Source of the DNA: Vibrio neptunius
Lineage (GTDB): Bacteria; Pseudomonadota; Gammaproteobacteria; Enterobacterales; Vibrionaceae
Direction: 5' to 3'
NCBI GenBank assembly: GCA_019339365.1
Contig: CP079860.1
Coordinates: 1,178,001 to 1,242,000, forward strand
Length of the DNA: 64,000 bases
A program made the translations under genes and the position numbers. The notes beneath the pieces are model-generated. The model was not told the origin of the DNA. It ran no database searches and worked only from the letters and a program-made list of their open reading frames with translations. Positions 1 to 9,457 of the stretch are shown in pieces. Numbering within the stretch: position 1 is the first letter of the stretch; each line of letters starts with the position of its first letter.

Positions 1-781
1 AAGGTAAAGTTGGTTTGATTTTGGATTCAATCACTTCAGCGGTCAAAAGGACTGTATCGGTATACAAACCTTCAATCTTTTCTTGCTCTAAAGGCTCACA
101 ACCTAGGAAAATTGCCTCGCCTATACGTAGGTTGTTTATTCGAGTTCGTGCGGTGTTATTCAGCGCCCAATTGATAGAAGCTGAATTCCCTCCTGAGACA
201 ATGGCGAGATTTATTCCAAATACCGCTTCAATTCCATCTGCAAGATCAGAAAGAACCTTCATATTTTGATGATCAGGAGCCACACCATACCTGCAGGCTA
301 AGTTCCCACCAATCCCTAATATTGTGATGTTCGGTAAAGAGATAATCTCACGGATAAAATCAGCAACGCGATTCGGCATCAAACCTTCCCTGAGGTCACC
401 TAGTTCAACCATTATAATGATCTCATGATAGCGACTCTGTCGTTTCGCTATATGCGAAAGCCTTTCCACTACGCCTACTTCAGAGATTAAACTCACGTCG
501 CAGTACTTTATCACGCTGACAATTTGGTCCTGCATAGGAGTACGTATCAGCATTTTAGGGGCAGCAATACATGCTCTCGTCATCTTTTGCAGGTTTTCGA
601 TTCTTGAATCGGCTAACATTGTTGCTCCTGCATCAAGTAGCACTTGAGCAATGACGGGATGGCCTAGGAAAACTTTTGTTACAGGCGTCACTGAGATATT
701 TTTCAGCGATAGCTGAGTAATCAGGAACTGAGCGTTATGGTGAATTTTCCCACAATCGATATCGAGTCTAGGGTAGTTCAC
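1..781 (-). CDS. Alanine/ornithine racemase-family PLP enzyme (3' partial)
   Basis: Reading the minus strand from a GTG at 781 gives an uninterrupted frame to the window edge. It opens with a YPRLDIDCGKIHHNA motif, then VTKVFLGHP, where the lysine fits the PLP Schiff-base position, and later MVELGDLREG and GGNLACRYG. This is the fold-type III (alanine racemase N-terminal) family that includes ornithine racemase. The GTG start overlaps the stop of the upstream DUF1611 gene (GTGA), so the two are translationally coupled and probably act on the same amino acid. The family assignment is from motifs. The substrate is not known. The gene runs off the left edge of the window. Confidence 0.75.
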   Translation of the reverse strand, partial: MNYPRLDIDCGKIHHNAQFLITQLSLKNISVTPVTKVFLGHPVIAQVLLDAGATMLADSRIENLQKMTRACIAAPKMLIRTPMQDQIVSVIKYCDVSLISEVGVVERLSHIAKRQSRYHEIIIMVELGDLREGLMPNRVADFIREIISLPNITILGIGGNLACRYGVAPDHQNMKVLSDLADGIEAVFGINLAIVSGGNSASINWALNNTARTRINNLRIGEAIFLGCEPLEQEKIEGLYTDTVLLTAEVIESKIKPTLP

Positions 782-1965
782 CCTTCTTCGGCCAGTTTAC
801 TTGCTAACGGAGGGAAAGCTGCCAATACGATTTGCACTAGATGTTTGGCAGGCTGTGATAACGCATCAGTAACGGGTAGATCAAATTCAGTGGTGTACCA
901 GTCTATAGCATTGAGTGTTTCATCCCGAGACATGCCTTCATGATTTAGTGTCAGTCCAATAACACTGGTATTAGAAAAGGTTTCGATAAGGTTTATTTCA
1001 GAGGCAACCGAAGGCATTGGGCAATCAGGAAAGTCACTGCGATATAAGCGATTAGGGGCATGTTGTAAGATGACGCCAGTTGGGCAGCTACCCCGCAAGA
1101 TAAAAGCGCTGGTAGAAAAGGCAGGGTGACTTAAAGCCCCTTGCCCCTCGATGATAATTATATCCGGACTTTCCGTGTCATAGGCTTGCACAATGACTGA
1201 TTCCAACTCACCAGCGCAAAATTGAGCAGGAACAGCGTCAAGTGCCACACCGTACTGCGCTCCTTGTATAATACCGGTCTGGCCAGTCGCTATCAAAACG
1301 ACATTTAGCCCCTTTTTAGTCAATTCATTAGCCAGAATGGTGGCAGTTGTTCGTTTTCCTAGCGCGCAATCCGTGCCCATCACGGCAATTCTTGGACATT
1401 TAACTCTGTGTATCTTCCCGCTAAACGTTTGTAGTTCGGCTTTATCCTTGGGTTTACGAGTATCCAATATTCGAACGTTGTGCTTGATACTTGCCGCCAA
1501 AAATACAGGGTCGTCGCTAAGAAACTCATGCAACCCATTCACAACATGCATTTTCAGCGACATAGCGTTCAAAAGGACACTTTTATCTAGGTCAGATAAA
1601 AAACCATTTGAAGGGGCGATGCCAAATATAAAGTAGTCAGGGATTGTGTCCGCCTGAATTAAAGCTTCCTCGATGCTACTCACGATGGGAATACCATTGG
1701 CTTTGTTATCCAGTACTTCACCAGCGTCCAGACCTGCCAGTTCACTATCGATAACTGATAAGATACGATAACCAAGTGAATGTCTTACTAGCCCATTAGC
1801 GGTTTTGCCATCAATCCTACCGAAATTACCTTCACAATATATAATCGCCGAGGGGATAACGGGTTTAATTATATGAACAAGTGATGTTGTTTGACTCTTG
1901 GTTTCGATCTCTTCAGCTCTAGTAGACTTGAAGAGATTTCTTAACTTTTGTTTTGAAATTGACAT
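778..1965 (-). CDS. DUF1611 / DgcN-family protein
   Basis: A 395-aa cytosolic protein with a P-loop-like GTDCALGKRTT at about residues 207-217, preceded by a Rossmann-like half. This matches the DUF1611 family, whose member DgcN is described as a D-glutamate N-acetyltransferase. DgcN normally partners DgcA, an enolase-superfamily racemase. Here the partner is a PLP racemase overlapping by 4 nt, so the pair may carry out an amino-acid epimerisation route by a different racemase. The start is the ATG at 1965. The family call is firm. The exact reaction is inferred. Confidence 0.75.
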   Translation of the reverse strand: MSISKQKLRNLFKSTRAEEIETKSQTTSLVHIIKPVIPSAIIYCEGNFGRIDGKTANGLVRHSLGYRILSVIDSELAGLDAGEVLDNKANGIPIVSSIEEALIQADTIPDYFIFGIAPSNGFLSDLDKSVLLNAMSLKMHVVNGLHEFLSDDPVFLAASIKHNVRILDTRKPKDKAELQTFSGKIHRVKCPRIAVMGTDCALGKRTTATILANELTKKGLNVVLIATGQTGIIQGAQYGVALDAVPAQFCAGELESVIVQAYDTESPDIIIIEGQGALSHPAFSTSAFILRGSCPTGVILQHAPNRLYRSDFPDCPMPSVASEINLIETFSNTSVIGLTLNHEGMSRDETLNAIDWYTTEFDLPVTDALSQPAKHLVQIVLAAFPPLASKLAEEG

Positions 1966-2678
1966 AATTAAAGCCTTGTATTGAGGCCTAGGAGGGCGAC
2001 TAAGGAGTGCCGAGATGCAAGTTCGGAAAAGAAAAGAAGCCCCTACTAAGCGGTAGGGAGAGAACCCAAGTTAACACACTTACTAGACTTTTGTTGGTTA
2101 TTTTTAATACGCTTTTGTGACTATCACTTTCAGACTCAACCCTATCTAGAGTGACTGACTAGATATAAGGCGCATTGTTCAACGCCAACTTGGTGAATGT
2201 GAGTCTATAACAAGCGTTATCGACTGGCCTTGTAGTTCTTAAGACCGATTTTATTTAGTGGGCTTACTGTAGTAGCAAAGTATTCACATAATGACATGTG
2301 TATAGATTGGTGTCGTCGCTACATCTGAGTGGTCTAACAACTCTTAACCTGTGCGGATATTTTGCCCAGAACGAAACAATTCAGTTATAAAGCGATGGTG
2401 AAAGTATGGAAGGATAAAGATTTCTGCTTTTTGTACAGCACGTGTTAAAGCCTTTTCTGTTTAAGTCGCTTATGAGTTTGCAGTTTTTACGATTGAGACG
2501 CTTTCCGCTATGATGGGTTTCGAAAAAATGATGTTTTGATAAGTCGATGGCGATGATGTTTGTTGAGTCAGGATTCTAGCCATATTGAATGGAGCTGACG
2601 CAGGGCTCATCGCCATATTAAATGGTCGAGGAAGTATTTCATCGACTTAATGTCATCTTGTATGGACAAGGAGAGTGA
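1966..2678. other. Intergenic, decayed mobile-element remnants
   Basis: No intact gene is seen in about 710 bp. The minus strand contains a broken tyrosine-recombinase fragment, listed separately. Around 2480-2560 there is a second short broken stretch with an IAIDLSKHHF-like segment that may be a transposase scrap. The rest shows no recognisable feature. Confidence 0.5.
2284..2454 (-). pseudogene. Relic of an integron-integrase-type tyrosine recombinase C-terminus
   Basis: Reading 2454 down to 2284 gives KALTRAVQKAEI, then YFHHRFITELFRSGQNIRT, a stop codon, then ELLDHSDVATTPIYTHV. This lines up with the C-terminal HTFRHSFAT-LL-SGxDIRTVQELLGHSDVxTTxIYTHV block of IntI/Xer-type recombinases, including the catalytic-tyrosine segment. 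One internal stop and the absence of the rest of the gene mark it as a relic. IntI is the best guess from the spacing, but a XerC/D-like enzyme is possible. Confidence 0.55.
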
Positions 2679-3059
2679 ATGTTTAGAAATAACCACATTC
2701 ATTATCAATTTAAGAAAGGGGAAGTGATTGCCACTCACCTCCAAACCAATAAATCGGTCACTAAACGGTGCGAAGCATTGGCACATCCGAGGACATTAAT
2801 GGGTAATTTTTATGAAATTGACCATTGTGTGAAAGTGATGTCTAAAGAAGTGTTCTCAAAATCTATCTTTGATAAAGCACCTATTGCGATTGTCCAATTA
2901 TTCGGACCATCTGATGGCGGCTACACGAATGTGGAACTTCGAGCATTTAGAGAAGTGATGTTTGGCTCAGGCATTCGTGACGTCTATTTTCCAGATTCAA
3001 CCTTATTACTTTCGGGCGTAGATATGATCAATAAGAACTACACCTGCTTCGAAGATTAG
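2679..3059 (+). CDS. Short MreB-like (actin-fold fragment) protein
   Basis: A 126-aa protein with a good ribosome site (AAGGAG) upstream of the ATG. The AHPRTLMGNFYE and GGYTNVELRAFREVMFGSGIRDVYF segments resemble the small Vibrio proteins annotated as rod shape-determining MreB-like, which keep the C-terminal part of the actin fold and lack the nucleotide-binding N-terminus. A role in cell shape is only a family-name inference. It stands alone, followed by a strong terminator. Confidence 0.55.
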   Translation: MFRNNHIHYQFKKGEVIATHLQTNKSVTKRCEALAHPRTLMGNFYEIDHCVKVMSKEVFSKSIFDKAPIAIVQLFGPSDGGYTNVELRAFREVMFGSGIRDVYFPDSTLLLSGVDMINKNYTCFED

Positions 3060-3119
3060 AAGGGATAATTGGTAGAGCCAGTTATTCAGCAGTAACTTTG
3101 CACGCGTTTTATTTAAATG

Positions 3120-3151
3120 AAAAGGCCCTTTCGCTACAGAAAGGGCCTTTT
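3120..3151. terminator. Bidirectional terminator
   Basis: AAAAGGCCCTTTC pairs perfectly with GAAAGGGCCTTTT across a 6-nt loop. It lies between the rightward MreB-like gene and the leftward IgaA-like gene and suits both strands. Confidence 0.85.
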
Positions 3152-3190
3152 AGTATTGATTCTATCTGCTAGATGAAATAACAGACGTCC

Positions 3191-5468
3191 CTATCTAATC
3201 CATGCATCTTGTGCTTTAGCCGGTTTGCCTTTGCGAGGTTGACCACTCAGGTAGTAAGCAAGGCACAATAGCGCTACCAGTAAGCCAAAAAACGCGATTA
3301 AACTCAGGTGGATAATGGTATCTAATGCTTGCTTTGCGCTGATTTTGTTGGTGACTGTCAGCGTAATACGACCGTCGTTGTGAGCCACGCCTAAAATGGT
3401 CACTTCGATATTTTGCTGTGCGGCTGCGGTTTGTAATACCAGCAGTTCTTTTAGCTGCTCGATGCGGTTGTTTGCATAGTCTCGGTCTAGCTTAGAGCGC
3501 AGTGTGATCACCTTGGTCATGTCCTGATTATTCTGTCCAACCCAATCAAGAGTGATAGACGCTTGTTCAAGAGGGGAAAGTGCTAATGATGCTTTGGCTA
3601 ATTGCCATATCTCATTTTTCAAATGGTGCAAGCTTGAAAAGTAATCATCTTCTCTGTTTGTTACGGCCTTATCCTTGACCAGTACTACCCCTTGAAGTGC
3701 TTCTTGCCAGCACAATGAGGTATCACAGGTACTGGTTGTTGCTTCCTGCCATAGCACCCCAAATTGTTGTTTAAAATCGGTGCAGATATCAGTTAATTTA
3801 GGGCTATTGAATGATGGATTTCCAGCTTGATGACTTTCTGTCGATGGAGCGTCGAGGGGGCAATACTGTGTGATGTGCTTGGCGATCTTTTGTAAACTTT
3901 CAGGCGTAAACATATTCATTTCTCTGCGCTCGCGAATACGGTCATAGCCTCCAATATTATAATTATATCCGTAGCGGAGACCTAATCCTTTACTTATTTC
4001 TGCCAGTGATACCAGATAGTTGTATACATTTTGCGGCATCTCGGGTGCAAAGTCAGGTGCGTTGGTAACAAACTCTATATACGCATCTATGACCGAAGCA
4101 TTAGGGGTAAATTTAAAATCTCCTTCAGCTAAAGGGTATGCGAATTGTTTGCAGTACACCAACCTGTTGTTTTTATCGTGGCTATCCAAACATAGGCGCG
4201 GCTGAGTAATAGATAGGTGATCACCAAGTCTAAGCTCGTTTGTTGGCCAGTCAGAAGCGCTGTTAATCTGATAGGAAGAATGATTGTCTAAGATTGCTAG
4301 GCTAGCCTCTCGCCATTCAAAATGGGTATTGGCGCCAATGAAAAAGGTACCAAATAACAGGCCTATCGCTGCAGCGATGTATCGTGGTTTTTTCTTAACG
4401 GAATCTTGCTCCGAAATGGTGTTCAAACCGATACGCATAACAGCAGATTGGCTCTGCTCTATTTCAAATTGAACATCACAATCTAAAGCTACTGTGTTTT
4501 GCCATTGGTTTGGTATCCAAGCCTCCTTGGATTCGCCATTTGGCGCGATGAACACGATCCATGTTTTATTCTCTTTCGTGGTTGTTGCGATGATTTTACC
4601 AAAATATCGTTTCACTGACAGAGTGGTAGGATCGGGTTTGGGCCTTTCCATTATGAGCAAGAGTAGTGTCGCACTACAAAAGGCAGCGAGAATCACGGCA
4701 GAAACCCAATTTGGCCACAGGGTGAAGCCAAGATCAGTGATGCGTAAGAAAATACCGATGGCAGCGATCAGCAGCACTGGCACAAGCAAGTTGTAAAAAG
4801 GCTTAGCAAGATGGAGATAGCGCGCTTCAGTGGGCGTCACAGGGCGTTCAGATTTGAATACCGCAGGTTCTATTGGCGCATTGTCTTCTGATGTTTGTAT
4901 TAATGTCTCAGGCTTTACTTGCCCATCTAGAAGGCTATCTTGTTTATCGGAGTTCGATGATTGATCCAAAACGGTTTGCTCTGAAGCTAATTGGTTTTCT
5001 GAGCGAGCGTTACTTACCTCTGTATTTGGCGCTTCGGTCAGGGTGTCATTAACCTCATCGGCAATGCGATAATCGTTCAGACCAAGTACAATGAGTATAT
5101 CGTCGAACAAAACTACGTCGGCACATATTTTCCCCTCTTCGATATAGTCTATCGCTTTTTCACTCATCATGATGGGATAATTAGCCAGTGCTAAAGCATA
5201 CATATTCTCGCCTTTGCTATCTTCAGAGGGAATCGCATGAATTTCAAACGGTTCATCAATGCAATATACCTCTGAAGAAGTGACTTCCAATTCCCAAAGT
5301 TCGGAGATAGCGGAGCGCTCTTCTTCAGAGAGAACGGTATCTCGTCTATTGCTAAATAGCTTTGCTCTTTGCTCTTTTATAAGGTTTTTTTGGTTCTGAT
5401 ATGAGAAAAAAAGTCGTGATGGCGTACAAAAGTAGACCGATTTTAACTATTATTAAAAACTCTTGCAT
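3191..5468 (-). pseudogene. igaA: IgaA/UmoB-family inner-membrane protein, frameshifted near the N-terminus
   Basis: The main frame (up to about 5410) shows a LSEEERSAISELWELE segment, two central hydrophobic helices (LLVPVLLIAAIGIFL and VSAVILAAFCSATLLLL), another near residue 310 and a C-terminal helix, matching IgaA/UmoB, which restrains Rcs envelope-stress signalling in enterics. A natural start, ATG at 5468 with an N-terminal helix (MQEFLIIVKIGLLLYAITTFF), lies in a different frame. The frames meet at a run of seven T on the minus strand (5406-5412). Removing one T gives one protein of about 758 aa. This is either a read error or a real homopolymer frameshift. Confidence 0.65.
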
Positions 5469-5998
5469 GAAAGGTAAACCTTGACTGTTATCGAGTTGCA
5501 GTCCAAATGACTAATCAAAAAAATTTGCTATGTATAATCTCACTGTTTGGCCTGTGTTGTAGGATTTATTGCAATAAACGTGATTTTCTGCGGAGTTTAT
5601 TTGAGTACATGTCGAATATTATTTTCCTCTACATAGAATTAGCCTTTATTGATAGTTTTGATTTTATTTTCTTTGATCGAATACATAGTGAGTAAATTGC
5701 TCAGGCAGTAACTGAAGATGTATTGCTTTCCATCCCAATGGTTTGAGGCAATCGAAACTCAATGTAACTAACTGAAAATCAGCCACTGTTTAACAATGCT
5801 TTCCAATTCTACTCTCTTTTATTTGTTGTGATTAAACTGGTGTGCGGCAGTCAAGGTATTATATGTTTAAAGTTTTATTTTTAGGTGATACCTAAACGTC
5901 AACTTCATCATAAAAATGCGTTAATTTAAACTTAATTTAAACTTAAATTAACTTAAATGTATATTAAAATAAAGCCATGAAATCAGGTATAACACCAG
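5469..5998. other. AT-rich intergenic region
   Basis: About 530 bp of AT-rich sequence with tandem TTAAACTTAAATTAACTTAA-like words just upstream of the next gene (about 5930-5960). No convincing coding frame or structured RNA is seen. Confidence 0.4.
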
Positions 5999-6691
5999 AT
6001 GTCATTTATAATAAAAGATACACAGTTAAAAGTATTTCCAACAACGGTCGCACAACAAGTAGCAGGCTATATCCCATTTCCAGTGCAAGATAATATTATC
6101 TTCGATCAAGAATCTTTGTTGCCAATCGGCTTATTGTCGTACAGTAGATTTGATGATGAGAGCACGGATGAAATATTAATCGCGATGCCTAATATTCAAG
6201 GGATATTTGATGGTGACTACCCTTTTGTCACTTATTCGTTGACGAGTGGCGGTTGGGTGCTAGATGACGACTATTCAGATGCACTAGAGTATAACCTTGA
6301 AGAACACTACTCTGACTACTACCGGAAATCGGCGGTGTTTTATAGAGAAAATGCATATCTAACTCATGACTTGGCTTCTGGGGCTAAAGTGCCGTTGTTC
6401 GAGCTAGGAGGGCAGCCACCACTGGGTGAGAATTGGGATGCGATGCTCTACGATGAAATGGAAGATAACCCAGAGTTAGATCACTATCATGATGTTATGG
6501 ATGACGAAAGTGGTCCTGATTTCGAGCGAATGAGCACAAGAGAAATGACATATTTTGATGAGGAACTCGGTAAGGAGTTTGTTTTCTTGGGCACATTCAG
6601 TTTTGATACCTACTTAGATGGTGTTGGTGAGGGCATTGTCTTCTATCAACCCGAACTGAAAAAAGTGATGGTAGCAGCAGAGTTTTCTTAA
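5999..6691 (+). CDS. Conserved hypothetical acidic protein
   Basis: A 230-aa soluble protein with no signal peptide or membrane helix. It is rich in Asp and Glu, especially around residues 90-190 (for example YDEMEDNPELDHYHDVMDDE). I do not recognise the family. The codon usage and clean ATG support a real gene. A hairpin (AGCAAGCATT pairing with AATGCTTGCT) follows at 6715-6745. Its neighbours suggest no function. Confidence 0.55.
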   Translation: MSFIIKDTQLKVFPTTVAQQVAGYIPFPVQDNIIFDQESLLPIGLLSYSRFDDESTDEILIAMPNIQGIFDGDYPFVTYSLTSGGWVLDDDYSDALEYNLEEHYSDYYRKSAVFYRENAYLTHDLASGAKVPLFELGGQPPLGENWDAMLYDEMEDNPELDHYHDVMDDESGPDFERMSTREMTYFDEELGKEFVFLGTFSFDTYLDGVGEGIVFYQPELKKVMVAAEFS

Positions 6692-6714
6692 ATCCGTAAT
6701 ACTCATTCAAAGCC

Positions 6715-6745
6715 AGCAAGCATTTAAAGGTTCACAATGCTTGCT
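6715..6745 (+). terminator. Hairpin after the acidic-protein gene
   Basis: A 10-bp perfect stem AGCAAGCATT/AATGCTTGCT with an 11-nt loop, 20 bp after the stop codon. There is no U-tract, so termination is uncertain. Confidence 0.4.
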
Positions 6746-7008
6746 CTCGTCATCCTATCTAACCACTTCTTTCTCAATGGTGCTAGCGGCCTTGGCTAGC
6801 TCATTTCTACTTCACTCGTTGACTCCCATGCCTATAGACCAACGACGAAAACAAACATAAACCTATTGGATAACATTCTGCGCAGAGCGTTTGAACTCAA
6901 GCACGGTCGACATTTAACATTCAGTTCCGAAAATGACGCATCTTATTTGTCTTCCGTTGTTAGCATCGACTTGAACTTAATCATACAAAAGCAACGGGAG
7001 TATAAGAC

Positions 7009-7767
7009 ATGTTCAAGAATCTGCATGAAATGGTAGAGCCACTTGTTATCGGCAATGTGTGGGATGTACCCAGTGCGAAGATCGCCGAGAACGTCGGGTT
7101 TTCTGCCATAGGCACGTCGAGTGCAGCAATCGCTAAAAATCTCGGTAAAGAGGATGGAGAAAACATCAGTTTCGAACACCTTTTATCGCTTGTAAAAGCA
7201 ATGGTCACCGCGACAAAATTGCCGTTGACCGTCGACCTTGAATCTGGTTATGGAGCGACGCCTGAAATCGTAGCAAACAATATTATTCAGTTAGTTAATG
7301 CTGGTGTGGTTGGCGTCAATATAGAAGACAGTGTCGTGATAGATGGTGTAAGAAGTCTGCGTGATAGCGCTCTATTTGGTAAAACGTTACAAACAGTTAG
7401 AGAATGCATTCGCAAAGAGGGTGTTGATGTTTTTATTAATGTTAGGAGTGACGTGTTCCTACTCGATGTTGAACAGCCGGTCTCAGCAAGTATTGAGAGA
7501 ATTAAGCGATATGAACAGGCGGGGGCTGATGGTATTTTCCTACCAGGCATGAATAAAAAAGACGATATTAAAGCGGTTGTCGATACCACCTCACTACCCA
7601 TAAATGTGATGTGTTTACCGGGATTACCTAATTTTTCACAACTGAAAGCACTAGGTGTAAAACGGATAAGTATGGGCAATTTTGTCCATGAGGCTATGCT
7701 TACGTCTTTATCTTCTATCTTACTCTCAATTAAAAGCGAACAGTCTTTTGAAGCATTGTTTGCCTAG
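7009..7767 (+). CDS. Isocitrate lyase/PEP mutase-superfamily protein
   Basis: A 252-aa alpha/beta-barrel protein. NVWDVPSAKIAENVGFSAIGTSSAAIA is the typical opening of the ICL/PEP-mutase family. DLESGYG replaces the usual metal-binding DxDTGYG motif, and GVNIEDS matches the GxxIED motif. The KKCGH lyase motif is absent, so isocitrate lyase activity is unlikely. This group is usually annotated as phosphonomutase or oxaloacetate decarboxylase-like. The substrate is unknown. It has a GGGAG ribosome site and is monocistronic, with a strong hairpin following. Confidence 0.8.
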   Translation: MFKNLHEMVEPLVIGNVWDVPSAKIAENVGFSAIGTSSAAIAKNLGKEDGENISFEHLLSLVKAMVTATKLPLTVDLESGYGATPEIVANNIIQLVNAGVVGVNIEDSVVIDGVRSLRDSALFGKTLQTVRECIRKEGVDVFINVRSDVFLLDVEQPVSASIERIKRYEQAGADGIFLPGMNKKDDIKAVVDTTSLPINVMCLPGLPNFSQLKALGVKRISMGNFVHEAMLTSLSSILLSIKSEQSFEALFA

Positions 7768-7776
7768 CCTAACTAT

Positions 7777-7800
7777 GTTTCAGCCAGGACTGGCTGAAAC
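7777..7800 (+). terminator. Terminator hairpin after the PEP-mutase-like gene
   Basis: GTTTCAGCCA pairs with TGGCTGAAAC across a 4-nt loop, starting about 10 bp after the stop codon. Confidence 0.7.
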
Positions 7801-8066
7801 TTAATTCTCTCTTTATCTTCTCGCTAGATCAATCAATCTACATTTAATGGTTGTCTATAGTTTGTTCTCGCTTGTTCAACACAAGGTTTGAACGCTGTGA
7901 TTATTTTCAATAAGCCCTTCTAACATCAGTACAATTTGTTAAAGTACGTCTCGGCCGAGGATTGAAAAATACCTAATAGTCACAGGAATAGGGTATTGGT
8001 AATAATGGTACAGAGCCAAGCACTCATTGACTGAATGATAAAGGTTGTAATAAGGAAAATCAGATC

Positions 8067-9098
8067 ATGCGCTATATTCGCCGTGCTATCTATTCATTAG
8101 GTTTGGTAGTTTTTTCTGCAAACGCTTTTGAAGGAGAGAGTTTTCAACATAAAGACTGGTATCTAGCTTGCGATAATACAGGCACCTGTAGGGCGGCGGG
8201 TTATTCAGACATTGGGAGCCTGAACCCTGTAGCGGTGATGTTTACCCGTGAAGCCGGTCCTGCAACTCCGATAACGGCCAAGGTGTTTCTGGGGGACTAT
8301 TATGATTTCGAACATTGGCCCGAGCAGATCAATCTTTATATCGATTCTCAAGATTTGGGGCCGATAAAGCATGACATCCTAACCGCGATGCAGGTTCAGG
8401 CGATTCTTGCGGTGGTGACCAAAGACGCACTTATCGAAATTGGTGATGGGCAATCTAACTGGGTGTTGTCTAGTAGCGGTGCCAGCGCTGTGTTTCGCAG
8501 AATGGATGAATATCAGGGCCGACTCAAGACTCCATTTGCCATTGTCGCAAAAGGTCAGCGTGCTGAGTCTAAGGTCAGTCGAGCTGAGGCTGCTCCCAAA
8601 CTGGTCAGTGTTGGCGGCGATGCAGAAATGAAATCGCTTGATCCTGAGTCTGAGCAGTATGAAAGATTACTGCCACAACTGCGCGCTAGCTATCAGGTTG
8701 TGGAAGATGAGCTCGGTTGCCATAGGCTGTTTGAAGAGACCCCGTCTATCTCGATTGCCAAGCTTAACAACGGTCAGTCGTTAATTGAGGCATCCTGTTG
8801 GTTGGCCGCTTATAACTATGGTTCAAGTTATTGGTTGTTGGCTGAAGGTAACGAGGCGCTACCTAAATATCTCAACATCTCCGGCAATGAGTATTCGCAA
8901 GGCATCGTATCTTCCGCTCATAAAGGCCGCGGGTTGGGTGATTGTTGGAGTTTTGAAAGTTGGTTGTATGATGGCGAAAAAATGGTTCGTTCAAGCGATA
9001 GGAACACGGGTTTGTGTCGCGGTATTGCCGCAGGAGGCATAGACTCAATGCCTACCTGGGTGAGCGAAGTGGTCTTCGCACAAGATTCGAATAAATAA
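8067..9098 (+). CDS. DUF1176-family periplasmic protein
   Basis: A 343-aa protein with an N-terminal signal peptide (MRYIRRAIYSLGLVVFSANA) and the DUF1176 pattern: KDWYLACDNTGTCRAAGYS near the N-terminus with paired cysteines, a central GASAVFRRMDEYQG, and a C-terminal WSFESW/CRG region. The export signal and cysteines suggest a periplasmic, disulfide-bonded protein. The family has no established function. A good AAGGAA ribosome site precedes the ATG. Confidence 0.75.
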   Translation: MRYIRRAIYSLGLVVFSANAFEGESFQHKDWYLACDNTGTCRAAGYSDIGSLNPVAVMFTREAGPATPITAKVFLGDYYDFEHWPEQINLYIDSQDLGPIKHDILTAMQVQAILAVVTKDALIEIGDGQSNWVLSSSGASAVFRRMDEYQGRLKTPFAIVAKGQRAESKVSRAEAAPKLVSVGGDAEMKSLDPESEQYERLLPQLRASYQVVEDELGCHRLFEETPSISIAKLNNGQSLIEASCWLAAYNYGSSYWLLAEGNEALPKYLNISGNEYSQGIVSSAHKGRGLGDCWSFESWLYDGEKMVRSSDRNTGLCRGIAAGGIDSMPTWVSEVVFAQDSNK

Positions 9099-9457
9099 CC
9101 ATGTTGTTATGACGCAGGCCAAGTTAGTCAGTGTTTTGAGGGCCTTGGGACTAAGGTTGTACCAAACCCTCATTTTAAGAGGTGCTTTAAACTTAAATTC
9201 ATATTTATGAATATTCACATTTATTGTCACGTTCGTTTTAGTTGTTTGAGCGTGCTCATTGCGCACTTTCCACCATTTAACTTGGCATCATGGCTGTGCT
9301 ATTTGCCTTGCTAACTTCTCACGTTAAATACAGTCCACGCCAAGTATGTTAATGTTCAGCGTTGAAAAATAGCACAACAAATCCTTCAAACTAGGATACA
9401 TCAGCGGCATAGCATAAAACTCTATGGTAAACATTAAGGAGACTTTAGTGCTCTAAC
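9099..9457. other. Intergenic, nothing recognised
   Basis: 360 bp between convergent genes. No coding frame, hairpin terminator with a U-tract or repeat is evident. Confidence 0.4.

Noticed and set aside
5507..5695. 62-aa ORF in the AT-rich spacer
   Set aside because: Low-complexity, no ribosome site and no recognisable domain; it looks like chance reading of AT-rich DNA.
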